From NCBI GenBank assembly GCA_036245805.1, contig BTRK01000004.1, forward strand, positions 27,265,541 to 27,329,540: a stretch of 64,000 nucleotides of DNA. Direction: 5' to 3'. This stretch comes from Pristionchus mayeri (lineage: Eukaryota; Nematoda; Chromadorea; Rhabditida; Neodiplogasteridae). Shown here piece after piece: positions 23,227-34,451 of the stretch (positions are counted from its first letter, which is position 1; each line of letters begins with the position of its first letter). Below the pieces are notes generated by a model. The model searched no databases. It was given only the letters and a program-made list of their open reading frames with translations, and had not been told where the DNA came from. A program made the translations under genes and the position numbers.

Positions 23227-24543
23227 TTACTCTCTATAGGGTCGGACGAAGTACAGAGTGACAAAGGGACTCAATAGAATGGTCACATCCCCGACCTGCA
23301 AATACAATATACTCCTTCTCTTTGAACTGCGACTACAATTGGCACAAATAGCCCGAAATAGCTGGAGATTTTTCAGGGGGGCGCGATAGCGTGCAGAGAG
23401 TGGATGGACGAAGATTACCGAGTGAGGAATGTACTCGAGAGGGAGGGAATGGAAGAGATTCAACTGCTGAATCCCATACGAGACTACTGCGAAGACGTAG
23501 AGAGTGGGCAGACACGCTTGCAGAATTAGACCCTCAAGATAGGATGTTCACAATTACGATTCACCAGAATCATCCTCTGTGATTGTTTTCCCACTGACCT
23601 TGATGATCTCCCTGTGCGACTGCCTTGTTTTGAGACTCATGCTCTGCTCGTGCGCTGCGAGTGTACGATGGATACGGTAGGCGACGTTCACGATGAGGAT
23701 GTAGACTCCTGGAGGGAAGAGAGAGGGATGAAGAGGGGGAGATTGAATACCCATGATGGGACAGCACACCCAGAAGATTCCAGAGAGGAAGGAGGGAGAG
23801 GAGAGGTCGCCACCTGACCCAGTCCACTCAGTCAGGTCCTTCTCCCTTACCAACCCATCAAGAACTCCTCCTCACTGAACTCGTATCCAGGTCTTCCCTG
23901 GCTGAGAACATTCATAATCTCTTCGGTGCTCAATCTGCTTCCCGTTCCGAAGACAATCTAGAGGTGGTTGTGAGAGTATGAATGAGTGATAGATGAATAC
24001 ACAAATGATGAGAGAGGGGAGATGGAAGAGGAAGGCAGTCAAGGCAGTGGAGATCAATGGAGGAGAAGCACGAGTGATTATGAACAGACTGGAAAAAGAT
24101 CTTCCATCCTGCAGAGAGAGGGGAGAACCGATAGCAGAAGGAGAGGCCGAGAGTGATTCCGAAGTGGGAATGACCATGGAGCATCGCCCCGTAGAGGGGA
24201 AGACAGAGGGAGATGGAACGAGTGAATCGACAGGGACCAGTTACTCCGATGATCTAGTAGTGACCAGTGGGGAGGAGACTAAAGGGAAGATCACTCTATC
24301 CCCCCTCATTCCGTGACCTACCGAGGGAAGACTGCAGCTGAAGTGAAGAGGGTACACAATTCAAGAAGGGACATCGAGAGAATCAGCATTGAATACGATC
24401 TTCAGCCATTTCATCGAGGAACTTTCTCTAATCGCTCACCGCAATTTTTTTGGAGTCCTCGTGATAATGAGAACAATTAGTGTCGAATTAGCCAATGCGC
24501 CGATAGTGCAAATTGCATAGTGGACATACTCGAGAATGTGCAT
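23227..24543 (-). CDS. seven-TM chemoreceptor, SRD/STR superfamily
   Basis: Predicted sensory-cilium GPCR. The ATG at 24543 opens MHILEYVHYAICTIGALANS then ILIITRTPKKLR, the typical first helix and loop of these receptors. Following exons: SYSMLILSMSLLELCTLF ... AAVFPR (about 24395-24320), SISLCLPLYGAMLHGHSHF ... GLSFCYR (about 24230-24130), VFGTGSRLSTEEI ... GRPGYEFSEEEFLMGW (23938-23850), SGIFWVCCPIM, GVYILIVNVAYRIHRT ... HREIIK (about 23715-23600), ACLPTLYVFAVVSYGIQQ ... HSVIF (23525-23400) and the last helix SPFVTLYFVRPYRE with the stop at 23227. The terminal P-x-VT-x-YF-x-RPYR is characteristic of SRD-like receptors. Introns are short. No disabling change was noticed, so it is probably intact. 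Confidence 0.78.
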
Positions 24544-24549
24544 TATTTA

Positions 24550-25850
24550 AACGATTGACATCGGGAGAAGGAGTCTATTTGTAAGAGAGAAGTTTGATTC
24601 TTGTATGACAAAATCACTCCTAGGGGCGGGGCGGGACTTATTAATGTAGTATCCGTGGGAAAGGAGGAGTTTAGCGGTGTCTCATTGGGAGTGTTTGTGG
24701 GAATGACTGAGAGGGATGGGAAAAGGATCTATGGCTTTATTCTTTATCTAGTAGCAACTATCCGCCCGTCTAAAGTGGTCTTGTGAGTCTGGGAATCAAA
24801 TGGAGTGATTAATGATGAGTTAGCAAGGCTTATGCAGTCTGCTGATCACCTGATGCTAAGGAAGGGAAGGAACGAGATTATGGGTAGATACCGCAAGGTG
24901 GGTGACCGAAATGCTTTGGCAGGGTCATTTGTGGGTCTAATGTATCCCTTTGAGGTTAAATAAGGTCATACTTTTTGCCGTTTGGCGATATCGTATCTTT
25001 GACTCGAGTTATGGCCCAAAAGCACCTCGAAAGAGTCACAACGGAAAGGTAGTCGAAATCGGGACGAGGGCGAAGCGGGCGGAGCCCGCTCTGCCTCGTT
25101 TCTCCAAAAGTTTGAGCATAGCTTCGCATCGAGCTTGGCTCGAGGTAGAGAGGAAAGGCAAAGGTCCTCTAGAGCGCGCGCTCTCTGCACGCGCCGGGTG
25201 AGAGACAAGCGAGAAAGGAGAGAGGAAGCACCACCCCTTTGCAACTGCATTTGCGCACACTCATGAACCTTTGAAATTAAATGATTAATCGGAAAAAAAT
25301 CCTAAAAATACGTTCTCGGTGTCAATCGACGCCTAAAAGCAGTAACTATTCATCACACCAAGCCCGTGTTAAGAATTGTCGTCGGAACCTTTCCATTTCC
25401 CTATCATGAACCCTAAATCGGTCTTTTTTAGATATTTCTGATAAGATAATGCATGACGGGCACCCTGTCGTTTATAGACACTAGTTAGACGTACCCAAAA
25501 ATATTTTTTCCATATTTTTTGGAAAAGCATTCGCTGCGTCATTTCGAAAGCCAGATTTCGACGCGCCTCTTTCTCCTCCTAAGTGGGCGGAGCCTGCGGT
25601 CTCTAATTATGGGGGCATTTCAGAATGAGCGCAGGGATATCTGAGGAATAATTGAACTGCGATGATATTACCGAGTTTTTCCTGTCCCATTTCATGAGTT
25701 CAACTCCTGAAATAGCTTCTTTTCGCACAAGTCTACGTCTCTTGAATAGATCTCGAAGTCATTGAGTGGCTGTTACCCTCGGATGCAAAGTATTCAACTG
25801 GATGCTATAGACTCTTTATCACTTCTCAATCTACGTTCTCTCGTCTCTTC
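24550..25850. other. intergenic region with GC-rich inverted repeats
   Basis: Contains a GC-rich block at 25060-25210 with short inverted arms (GCGGGC ... GCCCGC) and a CGCGCGC tract. A copy of the dispersed GTGGGCGGAGC motif lies near 25583. I see no gene. Confidence 0.4.
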
Positions 25851-25851
25851 T

Positions 25852-27001
25852 CTAATACCCGGGTGCAGTTCTGGGAGGGGGGCAGTGATCGCATCCTCCT
25901 CCTCCTCCAGAGCTGCCTGCATTTCCAGCGGGACCGGGTCCACCGGGGTTTCCGGGTCCTCCATCGGGTCCCTTGTCTCCAAGGGGACCGGGGGGACCAG
26001 GCTGAGAGGGCATCGACTGTCCCGGGTTTCCAGCAGGTCCGGGGCCTCCAGCCGGTCCAGGAGGACCAGGAGGTCCAGCAGGTCCCATCATCATCGTCAT
26101 CTGTCCAGGACCACCAGGAGCACCAGGAGAACCAGCAGATCCGGGGTTTCCAGCGGGACCGGGAGGACCGGGAGGACCAGGAGGGCCCATTCCTCCTCCT
26201 TGTCCTGGTGCTCCAGGGTTGCCAGCGGGTCCGGGGCCTCCAGGAGCTCCGGCGTTACCAGCTGGTCCTGGAGGTCCGGCGGGGCAATCGAAGCATGGCG
26301 CAGGAGGACCAGCAGAGGCAGGGGCATCAGCTCCAGGAGCACCGGGACCTCCAGCTGATCCATCGTTGCCAGGAGCACCATCGGATCCTGGAGGACCAGG
26401 GGGGCCTGCTGCACCGATTCCGCATGAGCAGCACTCTCCTCCTCCTCCTCCACCTGCAAGTATGATGATAGAAGGGAGAGAGGGGGGGGGGAGGGGGTAG
26501 GTCAAGAGAGGGGGAGGTACTCGAGGGAGGAAGTCAAGTGGAAACTGGTATGATGGGAGTACTGGTTAGGGAGTGGTCGAATGACCTACCAGCTGCTTCT
26601 CCTCCAGTCGAATATCCACCCGATCCACGAAGACGACGAAGAGCTGCACGAGGAGATCGAGAGTGGGTCGACTCGTACTGGAAAGATAGATTATCGATCG
26701 ATCGATGAATACTGTAGAAAGAGTACCGTACCATGGTGTAGTGCTTGAGGAGGCCATCAGTTCGTTGACGGCAGAAGGTCACCTCTTCCCGGAGGCCAGA
26801 GTGCACTGACTGCAATATAGATGGTTAAGGTAGTCATTGAGTACCGTATTCCTCGTTCTGTGGGGGACTCACCTGGAGATAAGAGTAGGCCATGGGGACT
26901 GCTATTACTGCAGAAAGAACTGCAGCAGTGGAGATGGAGACTGAGATGAAAGTGAGTCTCCTAAGGACCACTCGCTCCTCCATTCGCGCCTTCTCGTCCA
27001 T
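25852..27001 (-). CDS. cuticle collagen
   Basis: Structural collagen of the nematode cuticle, secreted by the hypodermis. The start at 27001 gives MDEKARMEERVVLRRLTF, then a hydrophobic signal-anchor (VSISTAAVLSAVIAVPMAY). After an intron comes the SVHSGLREEV exon. The RxxR subtilisin-like processing site SPRAALRRLRG lies near 26640. A Cys cluster (GECCSCG, about 26430) is followed by Gly-X-Y blocks: about 12 triplets, a break with CFDC (about 26290), then two long blocks separated by short interruptions (GQMTMMM, GQSMPSQ). The tail is CDHCPPPRTAPGY and a TAG at 25852. Proline falls often in the X position. The overall plan matches the C. elegans col/dpy/sqt/rol families. No frameshift was seen. 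The high-scoring frames on the other strand are shadows. Confidence 0.95.
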
Positions 27002-27004
27002 TTC

Positions 27005-28240
27005 GAATGTGTGGCCTACCCTGAAGAGATATGGTAGATCTATTGGGAACTGATTAGATGCGGTAGGTCGAGCATATGCGCGAATTAATGATGAGGAAAG
27101 TGAAAGGAGAGGTGCGAGATAAGTCTACAGCAGAGAAAGTATTCTGAGAAGGAGTAGAGGAGGAGAGAAGGAAGGAAGAGTGAGAAGTGGTTTGTAATAA
27201 GCATCATTCTTCCTTTTATACGAGAGGGTCAGTCGACAGGAAGAAGCCGTTCCTTCCCAAGACAAAGAGCAAGTTTTGAGAACTACTCATATCTATTACT
27301 CGTATGGAATGGTCTCTCCCCTTCCTTCTCTCTCTCGTCTAACCTCGAGTGACCAGAGGGACGGTTAAGATTCAACGTTTGATAGGAGGCAAAGAAAACT
27401 CGAACAACTGAACACACAGATGCTAACTCCATTCACTCATTCTTATTTCTTCCGAATGGTGATTTTGGAGATCAAAGAACACAGCAATTATTCCCATTTT
27501 TTATCCGAATATTCTATTCCTGGTCTATGAAAAAATGGCTGAAATTTGTTAACAACCAAACAATTAGATGATCTGAAAGGATGATGTTTTCGTGACAATT
27601 TGAAATATCTTCAGGAACCTCTGGACGATGGCAGCTTTCCGCTTTGAAAATTGATGTCTGAAAAGAAAGAGTTTCGAAGAAGAACATTGATTGCCAGAGA
27701 TCAAAGAAAGAGTTTCGAAGAAGAACATTGATTGCCAGAGATCAAAGAAAGAGTTTCGAAGAAGAACATTGATTGCCAGAGATCAAAGAAAGAGTTTCGA
27801 AGAAGAACATTGATTGCCAGAGATCAAAACATAGTGTGATCAAGAAAATATCCAGATTCGCTTCTTTTATTCTTACTTCGTTTCTCCATTGGCAATAATT
27901 TAGGTCTTGCTGGAAAAAAAAGTGCACAATGGAAGGGAAATTGGTCGAAGTTTGAGTGCGATTGGCAGAATCTTCTCTATTTGGAATGAATTGGAAGTCA
28001 GCTGAAGAAGATCATCAGCTGCTCCTCTCTCCTTCGCATAAGAGTGAGGGCGATGGCACACTCGATCTTATCCTCTCTCCCATTCATCATCTTTTTTCAT
28101 CGATAAGTTTCCCATATAGGGAAAGGGGAGGCAATCGGTGTGACACTTACCTCGACACGGCAGAATGAGAGGTTGGCCACCCCATTGAGTAGATCTCCCA
28201 TATCGATTTCCGGTACCACTATTGTTAAACTATCCAACTT
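27005..28240. other. intergenic region between divergent collagen and UGT genes
   Basis: Should contain the collagen promoter and the 5' flank of the UGT. Holds the 41-nt tandem repeat described separately. No other gene seen. Confidence 0.4.
27664..27828. repeat. 41-nt tandem repeat, four copies
   Basis: Four essentially identical direct copies of a unit starting agaaagagtttcgaagaag and ending with ttgccagagatca. The uniformity suggests recent expansion. Confidence 0.93.
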
Positions 28241-28243
28241 CAG

Positions 28244-29618
28244 CTCTTTCCTTGTTTCTTCTGTATTTCTCCATGCACGATGTTGCTTCTCTCAAATTCC
28301 TTGCCTTCAATCCTCTGATGGGAGTGAGCCACATCAACAAGATCGCCGAGATTCTACATGATGATGGACACGAAATAGTTATGGTCTCTCCCCCCATGAG
28401 TGGCCGAGTCAAAATGACCTACCCAAGGAATTGGACGGTACCGTACTCTCCCTCCTTCCTCCCCTCTCTTCCCCTCAGGTAATCTCCATTCCGATGGCTC
28501 AGAGTGAGATGGAGAAAGCAGCGAGAGAGGGGAAGAGTGCATCGGAGATCTACTGGAAGTACAAGAGTGTATTCGACTTCATGAAGGTCAGTCCATCCCT
28601 CGGAGAGAGAAGGGAAGCATCGATTGCAGATCGTAGAAAGTGTCACCAATGCAGGAGTCAATCAATGCCATGGTCTGATCTCACTCCTTCCTCCCTTTAT
28701 CTCCCTATTTGAGTGACCATCAACCACGAAGAGCCTTCTCACGAGATTTCCAAGGGAATTCCCAATATCGTCGAGGCAACTTTCGTCCCTCAGAAGGAAC
28801 TATTCAGTCTGTTCCGAGGACAACTCTCAAACGATCAATCCTATTGCAGAAGATGTTCGTTTGAGTGCATTCATCACTCATGGAGGTGCTGGATCCATAG
28901 TTTGTCTCCCGTTCTCTCTCCCCCACTCCTCTCTGCAGGTTGAATTCCTCCATGCGGGCGTTCCTGTGATAGTCGTCCCTCTGGCTGGAGAACAGGCAAG
29001 ATAAAGAGGGGAGGGAGATGGGGAGGGGGAGGGGGAGAGGAGACTCACTCCCTCTCAGAGTCGAAGTGGCCCCCTCATCGAGAGACTCGGCACGGGAATC
29101 AAAGTACTCAGGAAGAATCTCGATGACCCCGAAATACTGGCAGATGCAATCAAGAAAATCGTCTACGATGAGAAGTCACCCCTTCGTCCCTCGTATTCTC
29201 ACCCTTCTTCTTATTGAGGTACAAATCGGCTGCAGTTTGAATCTCGGAGCGACTGAAGAATCAGCCATTCTCAGCGAAGGAAAGAGTACTCAGGAACATG
29301 GTACCATCCCTCCTCCCTCCCTCCTTCCTCCTCTCTCCTCCTCTCCTCTCTTCTTCAGGTGTTCATGGCTCGCCATGGTCCTCTCCACTTCCTTAATCAC
29401 GAAGGTGCTTTAACAATGACTAACATTTGAACTACTGAGAAAAATGAGGAATGGGAATGTCTCTCTTCTCGATGTATGCCCTGGATGTGTATCTCGTCCT
29501 CTTCCTCTCATTCATCATAATCCTCTCCCTTCCTCTATTCGTTCTATTCATTGGGGTGAGAGCATTCATCCGAAGATTCACGAAGCCAAAGAAGGGAAAT
29601 GAGAAGAAAGAGAAGTGA
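28244..29618 (+). CDS. UDP-glycosyltransferase, shortened
   Basis: GT1-family enzymes transfer a sugar from a UDP donor to small lipophilic molecules in the ER. A leader-like stretch (LSLFLLYFSMHDVAS) precedes KFLAFNPLMGVSHINKIAEI, the N-terminal acceptor-domain start. The exons that follow give VISIPMAQSEMEKAAREGK (28480), IVESVTNAGVNQCH (28627), ISKGIPNIVEATFVPQKELF (28757) and, across a 45-nt intron, KDVRLSAFITHGGAGSI, the core of the UGT signature. Then come VEFLHAGVPVIVVPLAGEQ, LIERLGTGIKVLRKNLDDPE and MARHGPLHFLNHEG. The last exon holds the C-terminal membrane helix and basic tail (YALDVYLVLFLSFIIIL ... KKGNEKKEK, stop at 29618). The total is near 330 residues against about 520 for the family. 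The missing part is the second half of the acceptor domain, between NQCH and ISKGIP. The start Met is uncertain. It may be a pseudogene. Confidence 0.75.
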
Positions 29619-29619
29619 C

Positions 29620-30315
29620 TCCATCAAATATTTATTCAAGACATCGCATTTTTCCAGTATCCCGATTGTCATCTGATTTTTCTCAATTTTTCAAATGTTA
29701 GTCATTGTTAAAGCACTATCTATATCCCGAATTTGCAAGCAACGGGCTTTCTTTTTTGCAAGAATCTATTCTCTGATACAATCTGTGTATAATAAGCGTT
29801 GAATATGCATAAAAAAGAACACTCGAAATTAGGGTGATAGATAATAAAGGTATCTAATACATTGATATCCGAGGGACAAATTGACTAGACCGGACAGAGA
29901 TATTGACAGAAAGAAGACACACCATCAATGAACATTTGCTGATTTGAAAGAAGGATATAACCTATTGGAATTGAAATATGCTCGTACATTAGAGATTACA
30001 CATTTGATCACTTGCATACTAGAATATAAAATAATATTTTTACATACTTGAGTAGATGTGCTCAGTATTTGTACATCTTGTGACTCAGTCAAGTGAAATT
30101 ATAGCCTACTACTGTACACAATGATGTGAGACCCGTAGTGAAGACTAATTTGAAAGAGAGCTTCTCTTATTACACAGTAGATGAAGAAGGAATGGTGGAG
30201 TAGGCAGTGGAACTGTCGCATCCCTCCCTACAACGAGGAATCCATTATGAATCCCCCCTCATCCAATTACACCCTGCGAGGATTGTAATGGCCAGAGAAA
30301 GGAAGAAGAGCAAGG
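29620..30315. other. intergenic, convergent 3' ends
   Basis: AT-rich spacer between the UGT (+) and the zinc-finger gene (-) that read toward each other. No feature seen beyond likely 3' UTRs. Confidence 0.4.
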
Positions 30316-30316
30316 C

Positions 30317-33300
30317 TCACATATTCTCGGGCGATTCCTCCTCGTCCCGCCCTATTTCTTCACTTTCCTCGTTGAAAGTGGAATGGCACTCCAACACTGG
30401 CATCATCTCCTGAAGGAAATATCTATGTAGTATTAAATCTCAGAATACATTGAATGGTGCTCAATGAATAAACTGACATCTTCGTCTTCTTCTCCCTCCC
30501 CAGTAGAGACGACTTCCTCGTGAGATATGACGTCTCTGCTATTTATCAATATCATTCACTAATGAAAAAGGTGTCATGGTTCAATAGAACTGAAAGCTTG
30601 AAGAAAGATAAACCTCGATGAGTCATCTTGGTTGAGTATTTGCATGAGTGCAGATTTGCCCCCTCTCTCTTCCCTCGATCCCGTAGAGGAGGAGGGCAGT
30701 TGTGAGGGAGAATCCACTGTGGAAGAAGAGACCATCGAGGGAGAAGCACTGCAAGATATCCATCGATTGATTGGAAGAGGGGAGAGTTCTCTCGATGGCT
30801 CAATGGGAATCTCCTCTCCTCACCTCTTCTTGGCCCTCAATTGAGTGGTTCCTTCATCGAATAGTTGTGCTCTCAGCACGGGCATTGGCTGCAGGGTCGG
30901 AGGAGGGGAAGGAGTATGCAGCAGTCGACGTTGCTGCAAGGATTCTCCTTCGTGAGACTGACTCCTCTCTCTCTCACCTCGATGACTCTCTGCATTCCCG
31001 GATTGATGACTCTCGGATACAACGATTGCCCTCCCATGACCACCCTCTGTCCTCCCATTGGATCAGAGTGGGTCCCAGAATGGAATGAATCTCCTTGATG
31101 AACCATCTGGTACTGATACGATGAGGGAACAGTCGATGAGGAAATTGAATGATGCTGAGGTTGCTGTTGATGATGGATGTGATACGAAGATGGAGACTGT
31201 TGATGATGATGCGAGAGGGAATTATGGGAAGAGGAAGTGGAAGGATGGGAAGAGACTAATCGATGATGGGAGTACATCGATGAGCCTCCTGGGATATCGA
31301 TTCTCCTCGTGGAAGGAGGAAGAGGAGAATGGGAGATGTAGTGGACTGGCTGGCCATTCGAAGTCATTCCACTCGATTGGGAGGAAGAATGATGATGGGA
31401 TGACGATTGATTGGATGGAATCGCCCTGCAAGAGAACACTTCTTCCTGTCTTCTCTTTCTCCTCACCTCAACGTTGTTCCAGGAGGGAGTACTATTCCAT
31501 TCCTGTTCCTCGCTCCAGGTGGAAGGACGATGACGATGGTCTGTCTCTGTCCTGGAGGGGGATTGGGAGGGGGTCCTCCTCCTCCTCCGTAGCCCGTTCC
31601 CTCTCCCTGCTGCATCGACTGCTGATGCTGCATTGACATCGGCCGTTTCATCTAAAATTACAATTTATATTTATCTTCTCCTTTCAGTGATCATCATCCA
31701 TCTATTCTTACCTGATTAGCTCCCCTCGGCATGAGATACACCTTCTGCCCGTGCTCATTCGTGTATGCGAGAGTGGGAGAAGGTCTCTGCTGTGAGTGGG
31801 AGGGATGAACTCCCATTTGGGACGAAGCAGGAGAATGGAGAGAGTATCTACTCCCTCCTGATGAAGATGTAGAGATGAGGAGAGGAGATTGAGGAGGATG
31901 AAGGGAAGAAGAAGAGGAGGGATGATCGGATGGACGATGAATCGATGGACTCGAATAAGAAGTAGTGGGTTGTGACTGGTGGACAGAAGTGGTCTGGAGT
32001 GGTCTCGGTAGGGGAGGAAGGGAGGGTGTGGATGTGAGGGGAGTACGGGTCTCTTCCTCCCTTGCCACTGCATTAACGGGGGGAGTGGACAGACGATGTC
32101 TCGCTCTGATGGTGGGACGAGTCTGTCGAATCTCCTCTCTGTGAGCTGCCCTTCTATCTCGGGGAGAGATGATTCTCTCCTCTGATCCACTGGGGGAAGG
32201 AGTCACTGTAGATACTGCCAGAGGAGGAGGAGGCATCTACAATGCACTCATTCCCATTGGAATCGAAAGAAAGGCCTACCGAATGGTTCTTCTCATTCGA
32301 TCCTTCGATTGTTTCTCCTCTGAGGGAGGGAGGAGTAGTGGATGAATTGCTTCCAGGATTGACCCTCACTATCCTCAACTTGGTTCCTCCTCCATCAGAC
32401 GAAGAGAGGACCTTCCAGTCCTGTCCTCCCACTTGACTGGGAGGAGTCAGTCGAGGTTTCTCAAAGGATGGACTCAAGAAGGGAGAGGTGTCACTCACTC
32501 ACCTTCTCTTCGTTGTTGTTGATACTGTTGTGGATCTTAGGAGGAGTCATTCCTTTAGGAGATGATTTCTTCTGTATCGATCGAGGTGCGATCATCTTGG
32601 GAGGGAGAGCAGCCAATTTGGAAGGAGGAGGAGGTTGGAGAGTGAGGGGAGAGGGAGGAACACTCCCGTTACTCGTGGTTGGAGAACACGGGGCAGAATT
32701 CCTTAAGAGATTCCACTCTCTATTCAGCCATTCATACTTTCGAGGTGTGAAGTCATAGTGGCAATTTCCTCCTGCTCACCTCGTAGTGTGTTTCATTCTG
32801 TGATGGGTACCGTATGCCTCTCTCTTGACAACTTCCCCGCAGGAACAGTGCATGACCACCAATCGATCGAGACAACACGAAGAGAATGTATTCGATCCTG
32901 ATCCACACCATTTACTCATCTGTTTTAGTCAGAGTTATTTCAAGATTTCTGTAATTATCTATTCTTCTACCGCTCCCTCTCTTTCTCTGCTTTCTCTCGC
33001 CAGTGAGAGAAAGTGCGAGAAAATGAAGAGACACAATTCTGTGAAGCCAGTGCAAAATCGATTCATAATGAGTGTCAAACGAGTGGATGGATCAGATAGA
33101 ACACGTACTCAATCTGCTCATGGTGGGTCCAATCTCGAGTACTCCTCTTCTCAATTTGGTAGTGACCCGTGTATCGTCTCCCGTCCTACACTCCTCCACC
33201 TGGAATGACAACTGTTCACTCTCCCTCTCCATCCCCATACCTCCATCTCCTTCTGGAATAGTTCATCTTCACTCTCATCTCCATTCTTGCATCCATCTCC

Positions 33301-33724
33301 ATTATCTTCAATTCTCCCCATTAGCCCCTACAGTATCCATCTCTGCAGTACCAATACATCCATTCTTGCCCCCGTTCTTCTCCTTCCCATTCGAGTAGGG
33401 CTCTATCCAATCCACAGGGCATTCCAGCATTTCTTCCCAACTCGTCCATTTCCTCTGAAAGGAGTCTACGTCCTCTTCATTTCTCTAATAGTCTATACAA
33501 ATAAGAGGGAGAAGGAGAGTGAGAGAGGGAATGGAAGGAATCACTTTTCTCAATTCCAGAAGGAGGGCGACGTTGACCCGTGAGGAGACAGTGCGAGTCC
33601 GATGGAGATCTGATGAAGGGGAAAGTGAGGGAATGGGAATGAGATCGGAGTCACGAGAGAGAGAGAAGGGAAGGAGAGAAGGGGAACCTGTGGTGGAGGG
33701 AGTCTTCATCGGATCGGGAGGCAT
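30317..33724 (-). CDS. low-complexity nuclear protein with ataxin-7-like zinc finger
   Basis: Candidate ataxin-7/Sgf73-type protein (SAGA deubiquitinase-module anchor); the assignment rests on one small domain. The start at 33724 gives MPPDPMKTPSTTG. Later exons encode FQRKWTSWEEMLECPVDW (33460-33335) and VEECRTGDDTRVTTKL (about 33200). The finger exon is at 32905-32783, LVVMHCSCGEVVKREAY then HHRMKHT. This resembles ataxin-7 (LVV, C-x2-C, VVK, aromatic, H, H) but with C-x-C spacing. Then come long Ser/Pro/Gln/His-rich exons: 32745-32510 (PPPPSKLAALPPKMIAPRS), 32500-32235, 32235-31715, 31650-31465 (Gly/Pro-rich), 31440-30890 (His/Ser/Gln-rich) and 30830-30615. An acidic end (EEGEEDED, EEIGRDEEESPENM) reaches the stop at 30317. 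No SCA7 block was found. The frame across the intron after the finger was not resolved. Confidence 0.55.
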
Positions 33725-34450
33725 AGAGTTATTTCTATATCAATCGAATCCACACTAGAACATTATCTGAAGACAATTCATAATTAAACATCGTGTGAGT
33801 TCATCGGCAACTCAGTGATAAACATCATTGGGCGGGGCGAATTTTCTTTCTCCTTTTAAATTACACCGTCAAATGTTGTTGTATCATCGGAGACCAGAAT
33901 TTAAAGCATAATAAATATGAGTAGCATTTAAATTCTTCAGTGGAAGCGATAAAATGCGGAGATTACTCGAATCTATCATTCTATGGGTGGCTTGGGTTGC
34001 GGAGCGTGCGCGTTGCGGGCCCCTTTCTATTTGAGCACCACCAATACTCATTTTAATTTTATTCCCTCCTACCCTAAATCTCGCTTTCTTTTCTTATTCG
34101 ATTCCCCTCTTTGGCATATCACAATGAAAGGTAATGTATTTAACATGAGGATGATATGGTTTGAATTATACAATGATTTATTATGCAAGAGATTCAAACA
34201 TGTAGATATTTCAATACTATGGCAAATTTTATAAAATATACAAGCATAAAGTTGGTGTGTCCCATTATGGAATGAATTTCACTTGACACTAAAACGTAGC
34301 CGGAATAGACGGTTCGAAACCAATGACACCCATACAAATCTACATAGAATTGATTAATGTTCTCCGATGGACGAAAAACTCTCGTATTTCTCGTCCTTCT
34401 TCTTCTCTGCCAATCTCACTGAACTCAACTCGTCTTGAACCTGCCAATAT
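33725..34450. other. spacer between two minus-strand genes
   Basis: Includes the presumed promoter of the zinc-finger gene and 3' flank of the APPL gene. No exon seen. Confidence 0.4.
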
Positions 34451-34451
34451 C

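Noticed and set aside
25762..26500. Ser/Arg-rich and Pro/Gly-rich frames opposite the collagen
   Set aside because: Shadows of the Gly-X-Y repeat on the coding strand.
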